Shown here: piece by piece, positions 18,549 to 25,400 of the stretch | How positions within the stretch are numbered: the first letter of the stretch is position 1 | Layout: each line of letters opens with the position of its first letter | Virus record (IMG/VR): IMGVR_UViG_3300044675_002459 | Location: 1-27,234 of that record | Strand: one strand, 5' to 3' | DNA: 27,234 nucleotides | From: a virus | Made by a program: the position numbers and the translations under genes | The notes under the pieces: model-generated | Told to the model about the DNA's origin: nothing | Database searches by the model: none | What the model saw: the letters and a program-made list of their open reading frames with translations, nothing else

Positions 18549-19562
18549 ATGCAGTTATTCAAGAAAGTTGCCTGTTTCACAGACATACATTTCGGACTCA
18601 AGTCCAACAGTGCCACACACAATCAGGATTGTGAAGACTTTGTAGATTGGTTTATTGCAGAAGCTAAGAAAGAAGGGTGCGAAACCTGTATCTTTCTTGG
18701 CGACTGGCATCACAATCGCAACTCTATCAATCTAATTACTTTAGATACTAGTATGAGGTGCCTAGAAAAGCTAGGTGCTGCCTTTGAGCAGTTCTACTGG
18801 TTTCCAGGTAATCACGATCTGTTCTATAAAGACAAGCGTGATATTCATAGCTCGTCATTTGGACGTCACATTCCTGGTGTTACTGTGGTTGAAAAAGTAA
18901 CAACTGTTGGAGACGTTACGTTAGTACCGTGGCTAGTAGGCGATGAATGGAAGACTATTAGTCAAGTTAAAAGCAAATACATGTTTGGGCATTTTGAATT
19001 GCCGTTGTTCTATATGAACGCCATGGTGCAGATGCCTGATCACGGTGAACTTAAAGCCGAACACTTCAAGCATCAAGACTATGTGTTTAGCGGACACTTC
19101 CATAAACGTCAACAACGAGATAAAATTGTCTACATTGGCAATGCATTTCCTCACAATTTCTCAGACACATGGGACGATGATAGAGGAATGATGTTCATGT
19201 CCTGGGGCGGCAAGCCAGAATTTAGACTCTGGCCCGATGCTCCTAAGTTCCGTAGCTTAAAACTCAGCAGGTTGCTTGACGAAAAAGACACCTTGATGAA
19301 GAGTAAAATGTACTTAAAGGTTAATCTTGACATTGATATTAGTTTCGAAGAGGCAAACTTTATCAAAGAAACATTTGTTGCAGAGCACGATATTCGAGAA
19401 ATTAGCCTAATTCAAGACAAAGATAATTTAGATGCAGTAGTCGATGATACTGCTGACTCAAAATTTGAAAGTGTTGATCAAATCGTAACAGAACAACTGG
19501 TCGCAATTGAAAGCGATTCGTTCGATAAAAAAGTTCTACTAGATATCTATAATAATCTATAA
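18549..19562 (+). CDS. gp47: Recombination endonuclease subunit gp47 (SbcD/Mre11 family)
   Basis: This 337-aa protein is the metallophosphoesterase nuclease subunit of the gp46/gp47 complex, which resects DNA ends for recombination-dependent replication and host DNA breakdown. All phosphoesterase motifs are visible: DIH (12-14), GDWHH (51-55), GNHD (87-90), GHFE (147-150) and SGHFHKRQ (181-188). Its length matches T4 gp47 (339 aa). The gene has its own sigma70-type promoter and AGGAG. Its TAA overlaps the gp46 ATG (TAATG), as expected for subunits made in a fixed ratio. Confidence 0.96.
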   Translation: MQLFKKVACFTDIHFGLKSNSATHNQDCEDFVDWFIAEAKKEGCETCIFLGDWHHNRNSINLITLDTSMRCLEKLGAAFEQFYWFPGNHDLFYKDKRDIHSSSFGRHIPGVTVVEKVTTVGDVTLVPWLVGDEWKTISQVKSKYMFGHFELPLFYMNAMVQMPDHGELKAEHFKHQDYVFSGHFHKRQQRDKIVYIGNAFPHNFSDTWDDDRGMMFMSWGGKPEFRLWPDAPKFRSLKLSRLLDEKDTLMKSKMYLKVNLDIDISFEEANFIKETFVAEHDIREISLIQDKDNLDAVVDDTADSKFESVDQIVTEQLVAIESDSFDKKVLLDIYNNL

Positions 19563-21340
19563 TGTTCAAAATTAAAAATATAACTGTAAAGAATTTCTTA
19601 TCCGTAGGAAATCAAACTCAAGCTGTTGATTTTGACAAAGAAGCACTGACACTAGTATTAGGTGAGAACGTTGACTTAGGTGGGGACGATAGCGGATCAC
19701 GCAACGGCACGGGTAAAACTACCATGATTAATGCATTGAGCTACGCATTGTATGGTACTGCATTAACAAACATTAAAAAAGAAAACTTAATTAACAAAAC
19801 TAATGCAAAGCATATGTTAGTTACTGTAGAATTTGATGTTAATAATCAAAGTTTTAGAATTGAACGTGGTCGTAAACCTAACGTACTAAAGTTCTTTGTT
19901 AACAATCAAGAACAAAAGACTAAAGATGACGACGATAGTCAAGGAGATAGTAGAGAAACTCAGAAGGCAATTGAAGAATTGTTAGGTATGAGCCATACTA
20001 TGTTCAAGCACTTAGTTGCTCTTAACACTTATACAGAGCCCTTTTTAAGTATGAAGGCTGCTGATCAACGAGAAGTTATTGAGCAATTACTAGGTATTAC
20101 GTTACTTTCTGAAAAAGCAGAGCGATTAAAGGCCGAAGTTAAAGCTGTCAAAGACTCTATTCAATCAGAAACATATAAAATTGAGGGCATTAAAACTGCA
20201 AACGAAAATGTTCAGAAGAGCATTGACAGTTTAATCATTAAAAGCTCAGCGTGGGGTAACAAATACACTAATGAATTAGAAAGCCTTGGCAAAGCTATCT
20301 TAAATTTAGAAGCTGTAGACATTGAAGCTGAACTAATTGCCCATATAAATTTAAAACTATGGAATGAGAACGATTTAAAGATTCGTAACTTAAACAAACA
20401 ACGGGCTACTTTAGAATCAGCTGTTGGACAAGCACAAAAGACTAGAGACAAATATCTACGTGAAGTTGAATCGTTAGAAAGCAAAACATGCCCGTCGTGT
20501 GAACAAGAGCTACACGATCATAAACACGAAGAAATGGCTGCATCTGCTGTGCAACATCTGTCCGAAGCACAAGCATACTTTGACAAAGTCTCTGGAGATC
20601 TAGAAAAGACATTAGCTGAAATCGGTAGTGGGGATACTCTGCATAAACCCAACACATTCTATGACACCGAAGCAGAAGCACTAGGGCATAAGAACAATTT
20701 AGCAACATTGGAACGTGCATTAGAAGCCAAAGCCGAAGAAACAAATCCTTACGATGAACAAATTGCAGAATTAAAGAAAACTGCGATTCAAGCGATCGAC
20801 TGGACTACTGTTAACGAGCTATCAAAGTTAAAAGATCATCAAGAGTTTTTGTTAAAACTGCTAACAAACAAAGACAGCTTTATTCGTAAAAAGATTATTG
20901 ATCAAAACTTAGCACATTTGAATAAACGACTCAGCTACTATATCAGTAAGATGGGATTGCCACATACTGTTGTGTTTCAGAACGATCTAAATGTGGAAAT
21001 TACACAGCTAGGACAGGACTTAGACTTCGATAATCTCAGTAGAGGTGAACGAAATAGGCTCATCTTGAGCCTAAGCTGGGCGTTCCGTGATGTGTGGGAA
21101 AACTTGTACCAACACATTAATCTGTTATTCATTGACGAATTGATCGATGCAGGTATGGATGCAGCAGGTGTAGAGTCTGGTTTAGCAGTTCTAAAGAAGA
21201 TGGCACGTGAAAGAAGTAAGAATATATACTTGATTTCGCACAAAGATGAGCTGGTAGGACGAGTAAACAACGTCTTAAAAGTTATTAAAGAGAACGGTTT
21301 TACCTCTTACTCAAATAATGTCGACTACGTAGAAGCATAA
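19562..21340 (+). CDS. gp46: Recombination endonuclease ATPase subunit gp46 (SbcC/Rad50 family)
   Basis: This 592-aa protein is the SMC-like ATPase partner of gp47. The Walker A motif NGTGKTT is at about residues 48-54. Two long helical arms flank a zinc hook, CPSC (Cys310 and Cys313). The ABC signature LSRGERNR begins at 492, Walker B is LLFIDE with Asp525/Glu526, and the H-loop lies in LISHKDE. The length is close to T4 gp46 (560 aa). ATP-driven movement of the arms is known in the family to gate the nuclease. It is translationally coupled on both sides through TAATG overlaps, with gp47 before it and a small basic protein after it. Confidence 0.96.
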   Translation: MFKIKNITVKNFLSVGNQTQAVDFDKEALTLVLGENVDLGGDDSGSRNGTGKTTMINALSYALYGTALTNIKKENLINKTNAKHMLVTVEFDVNNQSFRIERGRKPNVLKFFVNNQEQKTKDDDDSQGDSRETQKAIEELLGMSHTMFKHLVALNTYTEPFLSMKAADQREVIEQLLGITLLSEKAERLKAEVKAVKDSIQSETYKIEGIKTANENVQKSIDSLIIKSSAWGNKYTNELESLGKAILNLEAVDIEAELIAHINLKLWNENDLKIRNLNKQRATLESAVGQAQKTRDKYLREVESLESKTCPSCEQELHDHKHEEMAASAVQHLSEAQAYFDKVSGDLEKTLAEIGSGDTLHKPNTFYDTEAEALGHKNNLATLERALEAKAEETNPYDEQIAELKKTAIQAIDWTTVNELSKLKDHQEFLLKLLTNKDSFIRKKIIDQNLAHLNKRLSYYISKMGLPHTVVFQNDLNVEITQLGQDLDFDNLSRGERNRLILSLSWAFRDVWENLYQHINLLFIDELIDAGMDAAGVESGLAVLKKMARERSKNIYLISHKDELVGRVNNVLKVIKENGFTSYSNNVDYVEA

Positions 21341-21642
21341 TGCTAAACAAGTACACAGAACTATACAAGCAGGTTGTAAATGATTTAGTAACCATGCATA
21401 ATGCTAATATGCATTTGCAAAATAAACCTAATCAGACATCTGCATTGAAAGTTAGGCATGCTATTATAGCTTTAGAAAATGATCTAAATCAACTTCGAAA
21501 AGCTGTAATGCAGTTTCAAAGAGACCACAGGGTTTATTTGAAAGGCCAAAGACTTGAGTACAAGGCTTCACTCAAGGCAAAGAAAGAAGCAAAAGCTAAA
21601 AGAAAAGAACTTAAGGAAAAACAAAATGTCAACACAAAATGA
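21340..21642 (+). CDS. Small basic coiled-coil protein, unknown function
   Basis: This 100-aa protein starts in a TAATG overlap with the gp46 stop, so it is probably a real gene of the same operon. Residues 1-70 are helical with heptad-like hydrophobics (VRHAIIALENDLNQLRKAV), and the last 30 residues are nearly all Lys, Glu, Ala and Arg. The basic tail suggests nucleic-acid or acidic-partner contact, but I recognise no family. Its end overlaps the following histone-like gene by 17 nt. Confidence 0.7.
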   Translation: MLNKYTELYKQVVNDLVTMHNANMHLQNKPNQTSALKVRHAIIALENDLNQLRKAVMQFQRDHRVYLKGQRLEYKASLKAKKEAKAKRKELKEKQNVNTK

Positions 21643-21820
21643 ACTACAAGCCGCATTTGATGCATATATGTCAGAAGATGCAAAGTTTACAGCAGGCAAC
21701 AGTGCTGCCGGTACTCGTGCTCGCAAGGCGTTAGCTGAAATGGGCAAGGCTGTTAAGGCTCGCCGCAACGAAATTACTGCTGAAAAGAATGCTCGCAAGG
21801 AAGCTAAGGCAGCAAAGTAA
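21626..21820 (+). CDS. Histone H1-like (Hc1-type) DNA-binding protein
   Basis: I place the start at the ATG at 21626, giving 64 residues (MSTQNELQAAFD onwards), because AAGGA lies 9 nt before it. A longer reading from 21554 would lie inside the previous gene in another frame. The core GNSAAGTRARKALAEM, then AVKARRNEI, matches the pattern of bacterial Hc1/histone H1-like proteins (G-N-x-AAGTRARKAL). The end is Lys/Arg/Ala-rich. Such proteins bind and compact DNA without much sequence preference. Its place behind gp46 suggests a role with replicating or host DNA; the exact role is unknown. Confidence 0.7.
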   Translation: MSTQNELQAAFDAYMSEDAKFTAGNSAAGTRARKALAEMGKAVKARRNEITAEKNARKEAKAAK

Positions 21821-22252
21821 TTGAACAACTGGACTTATCAGAGTACTGAGGTCTCAGAATTGCCTGAAGACTGTATTGGTTTTGTTTATTGCATCACTAA
21901 TACAGTCACAGGTCGCCGTTATATCGGCAAAAAATTAGCAAAATTTAGTAAAACGACCTACAAGACTGTAAAGTTAAAGAACGGCACCAAGAAGAAAAAG
22001 AAGATTAGAAGTAAAATTGACAGCGACTGGCAGGAATACTACGGGTCCAGCGTTGAACTATCTAAAGACATAGACGCTTTAGGCAAAGACAAATTCACCC
22101 GCGAAATATTACATTACTGTAAAAGCAAAGCAGAAACATCTTACGTTGAGGCCCGAGAACAATTCGACCGCAAAGTATTAGAATCCGACGATTACTACAA
22201 TGGACATATCCAAGTCCGTGTACATGGCTCACACATTAAATCCAAACTTTAA
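21821..22252 (+). CDS. GIY-YIG family endonuclease
   Basis: This 143-aa protein carries a GIY-YIG nuclease fold. FVY (21-23) stands for GIY, RRYIGKK holds YIG (34-36), and a likely metal-binding Glu lies near 110 in SYVEAREQF. DWQEYYGSS and YYNG segments are typical of a small phage subfamily. The middle is very Lys-rich (KNGTKKKKKIRSK). The start is TTG directly after the histone-like stop codon, with AAGG 11 nt upstream, so translation is probably coupled. There is no separate DNA-binding domain. It may be a free-standing homing endonuclease or a nuclease against host DNA. A structured non-coding segment follows it. Confidence 0.82.
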   Translation: MNNWTYQSTEVSELPEDCIGFVYCITNTVTGRRYIGKKLAKFSKTTYKTVKLKNGTKKKKKIRSKIDSDWQEYYGSSVELSKDIDALGKDKFTREILHYCKSKAETSYVEAREQFDRKVLESDDYYNGHIQVRVHGSHIKSKL

Positions 22253-22273
22253 GGCAACTTAATTCAGTTATAG

Positions 22274-22548
22274 CTTCCACCGGCTTAATATCGGGTGGCG
22301 AACAGTAGAAACCTGGACTAACATCGCAGGGATCCGAAGTCTTACCGCTGAAGTAAGCACTCAATCAGTATCCTTAACCGGACCACGATCGCAAAATGCC
22401 TGCGGTTTGATTGTTTGAATAGAGTTAAAAATAAGGCCCAAGGATGGAGTAATAACAGAAACTCCACGCTTTACAAATATGATAGTGTATATTTGTAAGC
22501 CGCCGTTGAAATAAGACAGAGCGAGTAGGTATCGGTCAACCGCCTACG
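22274..22548 (+). ncRNA. Candidate structured non-coding RNA
   Basis: No reading frame of useful length exists here, and the segment looks richer in G+C than the AT-rich genes around it. By eye it contains: CCACC/GGTGG (22277-22281 with 22294-22298); CTTAC/GTAAG (22341-22345 with 22353-22357); ATCGCAGG/CCTGCGGT (22323-22330 with 22399-22406, one G-U); ATCCTT/AAGGAT (22370-22375 with 22440-22445), which crosses the previous helix and would form a pseudoknot; TGGAGT/ACTCCA (22445-22450 with 22461-22466); a 12-bp stem with one bulge (22468-22480 with 22489-22500); and GTAGG-CGG/CCG-CCTAC (22525-22547, TCAA loop). I recognise no named RNA family. It could also be a long 3' UTR. Confidence 0.4.
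22468..22500 (+). other. 12-bp hairpin in the non-coding segment
   Basis: The arms 22468-22480 and 22489-22500 pair over 12 bp with a single bulged T and an 8-nt loop. It is the longest stem in the segment and stands beside the TGGAGT/ACTCCA stem. No U run follows it, so it is not a simple terminator. Confidence 0.7.
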
Positions 22549-22555
22549 TTGTTGT

Positions 22556-22581
22556 TTATAGTTAATTATAGACAATTATAG
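22556..22581 (+). repeat. Three TTATAG repeats at exact 10-bp spacing
   Basis: TTATAG occurs at 22556, 22566 and 22576, each followed by a 4-nt spacer (TTAA, ACAA, then TTCT). The 10-bp period is one helical turn, so all copies face the same side of the DNA. This is typical of iterons or of bound-protein arrays. One more TTATAG lies at 22268. Confidence 0.6.
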
Positions 22582-22625
22582 TTCTAACACTATGTGACTG
22601 TGCTACTCAGATAATGCAGTTTTTT

Positions 22626-22647
22626 CTTAGCCCTTGCCTGGGCTAAG
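22626..22647 (+). other. Perfect 8-bp hairpin
   Basis: CTTAGCCC (22626-22633) pairs with GGGCTAAG (22640-22647) around TTGCCT. A run of six T lies before the stem on the plus strand, which is the wrong side for an intrinsic terminator in either direction. It may stop or process upstream transcripts by another route, or protect a 3' end. Confidence 0.6.
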
Positions 22648-22704
22648 TGTGACCGATTAATCTAGATAATATTTAAATGCTACGCATATATCATATAACT
22701 AAAA

Positions 22705-22748
22705 TTGCTTCGAGCGTTAGCGAAGAAGCAAATGAGCGTAAGCTCATT
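22705..22748 (+). other. Two adjacent hairpins abutting the late promoter
   Basis: TTGCTTC/GAAGCAA (22705-22711 with 22725-22731) is followed directly by AATGAGC-GTAA-GCTCATT (22731-22748), a 7-bp stem with a GNRA-type loop. The two share a GAGCGTTAGC/GAGCGTAAGC core. The second stem touches the first base of TATAAATA. They could isolate the late promoter from upstream transcripts, although no U run follows. Confidence 0.6.
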
Positions 22749-22755
22749 ATAAATA
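22748..22755 (+). promoter_or_regulatory. Perfect T4-type late promoter
   Basis: TATAAATA, identical to the T4 late consensus, lies 24 nt before the 22780 ATG. A GGA Shine-Dalgarno core (22770-22772) follows. It should drive both the 22780 and 24182 genes. Confidence 0.8.
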
Positions 22756-22779
22756 CACAACAATATTTCGGAAATACTT

Positions 22780-24168
22780 ATGGACATATCAGCACTGATT
22801 AAAAGGATAGATGGGATTGAAAGCAATCAAAGAGTTAGTGTCTTTGAAAGCCTAGGTCGTGGTGATGCTTACTTTGAAACTTGGGAAAGAGAAATACACC
22901 CAATGCTATGCGAAGTAGCAATGGATCCTGCCCAGGTAAAGCAACTGTTCACGTCGATTGAAAAGAATGCTGGCCGTAGTACTTTAGGCAAAGCAAGTGA
23001 TGCGGTTAAAGGTGCCAAAGATAAAATCAGTGATGTTTGGTTTAATAAGTTTGGGGGTATGCTACAAAGCAGCGGCCCTGTACAGGCATTTGATCAAAAG
23101 TTTGAAGATATTAAATCAAAGATTTCTGCAAAGAATCCAGAGTTAGCAGCTAAGTTAGCCAAATACGGAGAGTTTGCTAAGAACAATCCTAACTTACATA
23201 AGTTCTTGCTGGCCATTGCAGGATCGGCAGCAGCCGCATTGGGCGTTGCTCTTGCAGGCGGTGTTGGTGCAGGTGCTCTTGCTGTAGGTACGGGTGCAGG
23301 TATTGCTACTGGTATTATTAACATTGCTGATCGTTTATTAAAAGGACAGAAAGCCAGTACAGCTATCGGACGTGGTGCAACCGCAGGTATAGTAGCTGGG
23401 TTAACTGCTGGAACATTAGCTAAGATAGGCGGCTGGTTGGCCGGTATGAGAGAACAATCAATACCATTAGGCGACACAGGTATTGAAGAAGTCAGTTACC
23501 GAGCTACTAAAACTTTAAAAAGTTTTGGTATGGAAATGACTGAAATGGTCCAAGGATTTAAAGTTGCTGTTAATCCTGAAGAAGCAAGCGGAGTTCGTGC
23601 AGCAATGAATCTAATCCAGAACGGAGAAGTTGAAGGGTTTAATCAACTTCAAGATATTGCTAGGGTTATACAAAGTAAAGAATATAAAGACGGTATCAAA
23701 GCAACGTTAGATGCAGCTAAACAAGTTGCTTTTAATAATGATAGTCTTCTACAATGGATCAAAGGTGTTACTAAGGTAGCATCAACTGTGGGTGCAGCCG
23801 GTGCTGGCCAAGCAGCAGCAGGAGCAGGGGAAACACCGCCAGCAGCACCTGCACCGGTAGCAGAGTCCTTAAACAGAGCACAACTAAACGAATTGTTTGG
23901 CATCACGGGCAACAAAGTAGATGCTAGCAAGTTAGAAAAAGCGTGGACTAAAGCAGGAAGTCCTACAGACAGCGAAGAAATCAAACAGATTTTAGTCAGT
24001 GCAGGAGTTGATGAGCAATTGGTAGCAACTGCATTTACTGATCTAGGAATTGAAGTTAGTTCTGCAGCCCCTGCAGGCGAAACGGTAAATATACAGGAAT
24101 TGTTAGCACAGATTGCAAAATTAAGTGCTGCTGAACAAAAAGAAATTTTAGCTTACGCCCAAGCGTGA
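22780..24168 (+). CDS. Late virion-type protein with Gly/Ala hydrophobic segment
   Basis: This 462-aa protein is expressed from a perfect late promoter, so it is probably structural. Residues about 142-183 and 195-222 are long Gly/Ala hydrophobic runs (FLLAIAGSAAAALGVALAGG, then later GIVAGLTAGTLAKIGGWLAG) like glycine-zipper membrane segments. The flanking parts are charged and helical. The C-terminus has a Pro/Ala linker near 345-362, then ESLNRAQLNELFG and a final helix (ELLAQIAKLSAAEQKEIL) that resembles a helix in the next gene's product. A protein packed in the head and ejected into the host membrane would fit, but this is inference. No known family is recognised. Confidence 0.7.
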   Translation: MDISALIKRIDGIESNQRVSVFESLGRGDAYFETWEREIHPMLCEVAMDPAQVKQLFTSIEKNAGRSTLGKASDAVKGAKDKISDVWFNKFGGMLQSSGPVQAFDQKFEDIKSKISAKNPELAAKLAKYGEFAKNNPNLHKFLLAIAGSAAAALGVALAGGVGAGALAVGTGAGIATGIINIADRLLKGQKASTAIGRGATAGIVAGLTAGTLAKIGGWLAGMREQSIPLGDTGIEEVSYRATKTLKSFGMEMTEMVQGFKVAVNPEEASGVRAAMNLIQNGEVEGFNQLQDIARVIQSKEYKDGIKATLDAAKQVAFNNDSLLQWIKGVTKVASTVGAAGAGQAAAGAGETPPAAPAPVAESLNRAQLNELFGITGNKVDASKLEKAWTKAGSPTDSEEIKQILVSAGVDEQLVATAFTDLGIEVSSAAPAGETVNIQELLAQIAKLSAAEQKEILAYAQA

Positions 24169-24181
24169 TCAGGAAACACAT

Positions 24182-25180
24182 ATGAAAATTATAGAATTAG
24201 TCGAAACTCGTGAACCTATTGAAGAAGGTCCGATGTTAAACAAGTTAGGATCTATGGCAGGCAATGCAGTAGGAACCGTAGCAAAAGGTGTAGGTGCAGT
24301 AGCAGGCGGCGTAGCAGGTGCATGGGATGCAGCTAAAAAAGGTTTTAAAGCAGGCCGAGCAGGTGTTGCAGCAGCAGGAGATGATCCAGCAGCAGCCACA
24401 GCACCAGCTTCGAATTTAGCAGCCACTGCACCGGCAGCACAGGCTCCTGCAGGACCAGGAGGCGGTGGAGGTGCAACAGCAGCACCAGCAGCAGCAGGTA
24501 AAGCAGCAGGCCCATCCGGTGCTCCGGCTACAGCAGGCGGCACCACTCCAACTGATGCAGGACCAGCAGCAGGCCAAACTTCAACAGCAGCACCAGCAGC
24601 AGCTGGACAACCGGGCGGCAACTTAGATCAACTCAAAGCAACTATTAGCAAATTAGATCCTGCTAGCAAGAAACAACTAGTAACTGATTTACAAAAATCA
24701 ATTGCTTCTACTCCGGCTCAAGAACCAGCCGCTCCAGCAGCAGGCCAAACAGCAGCACCTGCTGAAGAACCTGCGTACGATCCGCAAACAGGAGTTGCTA
24801 ACCCTACTATGATGGCTCAGAATAGTGCAGCAGGTAAAGCGGCAGCACCAAATGGTTTTAATCCAGACACCGGTGAACCTAATCCTGCACCAGACGCAAC
24901 CGCTGCTCCGGCAGCAGGAACAGCACCTGCACCGACAGGTACAACTCCTCCAGCAGGTGGCAAAATGACTGCCGCACAACAAGCCGCTTTAAAAGCTAAA
25001 CTACAAGGCCAGCGTCAAGCAGGTAAAACAACTGCAACACAAACAGGATCTGGATTTAAAGATTACGTAGGTGGAAGTCCAAACTACAGAGGATTTGATG
25101 CCCAAGGAAACGCTATACCGAACAAAGTAATGCGTGAAAGTGTAGAATTCTACAGCAAGTTCTTAGGACAAGTAATTTAA
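24182..25180 (+). CDS. Ala/Pro-rich late protein, possible internal head protein
   Basis: This 332-aa protein follows the 22780 gene by 13 nt, with AGGA 7 nt before its ATG, in one late operon. After a short leader comes PIEEGPML, in which I-E-E before G fits the T4 prohead-protease pattern [IL]-x-E before a small residue. Next is a Gly/Ala helix-like stretch (about 20-60), then about 200 residues of Ala/Pro/Gly low complexity with two Y/N-[DP]-x-TGxxNP units. A helix LDQLKATISKLDPASKKQL lies in the middle. The end is ordered and aromatic (RESVEFYSKFLGQVI). The DNA is richer in GC than its neighbours because of Ala codons. Head-internal status is inferred. It ends convergently, overlapping the next gene by 4 nt. 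Confidence 0.68.
   Translation: MKIIELVETREPIEEGPMLNKLGSMAGNAVGTVAKGVGAVAGGVAGAWDAAKKGFKAGRAGVAAAGDDPAAATAPASNLAATAPAAQAPAGPGGGGGATAAPAAAGKAAGPSGAPATAGGTTPTDAGPAAGQTSTAAPAAAGQPGGNLDQLKATISKLDPASKKQLVTDLQKSIASTPAQEPAAPAAGQTAAPAEEPAYDPQTGVANPTMMAQNSAAGKAAAPNGFNPDTGEPNPAPDATAAPAAGTAPAPTGTTPPAGGKMTAAQQAALKAKLQGQRQAGKTTATQTGSGFKDYVGGSPNYRGFDAQGNAIPNKVMRESVEFYSKFLGQVI
24474..24603 (+). repeat. 22-nt direct repeat in the Ala/Pro-rich gene
   Basis: An identical 22-nt sequence, beginning CAACAGCAGCACC, is at 24474-24495 and 24582-24603. A separate 17-nt identity (CCAGCAGCAGGCCAAAC) is at 24563-24579 and 24734-24750. These low-complexity repeats could slip or recombine and so change the length of the linker. 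Confidence 0.8.
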
Positions 25181-25395
25181 AAGAACGGTAATCTTGTTTT
25201 TTTGGTAGTTTCGAGATTGTCTTTGATAATCCTACCAATAATCTCTAAGTCTTCACTCTCAAGTTCAAAAGCCTCAGATATAGTTATGCTACCACGCATA
25301 AACCACATCATCTGATAGATCTGATTCTTTAAGGCTTTTGCCTCCTTCTCCATCGACTCACTTAGCTTTTGAATTTCTTCTAAGCTAAGAGACAA
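25177..25395 (-). CDS. Small helical protein downstream of gp26
   Basis: This 72-aa protein follows gp26 by 5 nt on the minus strand. It starts with a helix rich in Glu and Lys (LEEIQKLSESMEKEAKALKN), then MMWFMRGSITISEAFELES, and ends in LETTKKTRLPFF. I take the TTG at 25395 as start; an internal ATG at 25353 (residue 15) is an alternative. The pattern recalls small tail-assembly proteins that accompany gp26 in marine T4-like phages, where a gp51-like role (hub assembly) is sometimes assigned. I cannot confirm that from sequence alone. It converges on, and overlaps by 4 nt, the Ala/Pro-rich gene. Confidence 0.7.
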   Translation of the reverse strand: MSLSLEEIQKLSESMEKEAKALKNQIYQMMWFMRGSITISEAFELESEDLEIIGRIIKDNLETTKKTRLPFF

Positions 25396-25400
25396 AAGCC

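Noticed and set aside
21554-21625. Longer N-terminus for the histone-like protein
   Set aside because: The extra 24 residues overlap the previous gene out of frame, and the ATG at 21626 has a proper AAGGA upstream.
22253-22560. Group I intron linked with the GIY-YIG gene
   Set aside because: A crossing pair of helices recalls P3/P7, but the spacing between the strands is too long, the expected GACTA-type core is not placed correctly, and no interrupted gene flanks the segment.
22620-22647. Intrinsic terminator at the CTTAGCCC/GGGCTAAG hairpin
   Set aside because: The T run precedes the stem on the plus strand and gives an A run after it on the minus strand, so it is on the wrong side for both.
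22253-22779. tRNA or tmRNA gene in the non-coding segment
   Set aside because: No GGTTCGANTCC-like T arm, no acceptor stem ending near CCA and no tmRNA tag frame were found on either strand.
23094-23477. 127-aa frame on the minus strand within the 22780 gene
   Set aside because: It is antisense to the Gly/Ala hydrophobic region; its Ala/Pro composition is a reflection of that bias.
24169-24621. 150-aa Ala/Pro-rich frame on the minus strand
   Set aside because: It is the antisense of the biased Ala/Pro/Gly region of the 24182 gene, which has a good start, a Shine-Dalgarno sequence and an operon position.
24474-24750. CRISPR-like or mobile repeat array
   Set aside because: The repeats are GCA/GCC-codon low complexity inside a reading frame, with no regular spacer pattern.
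25181-25203. Terminator after the Ala/Pro-rich gene (AAGA/TCTT then seven T)
   Set aside because: The stem is only 4 bp with A-T pairs and lies inside the convergent 72-aa gene; it is too weak to call.
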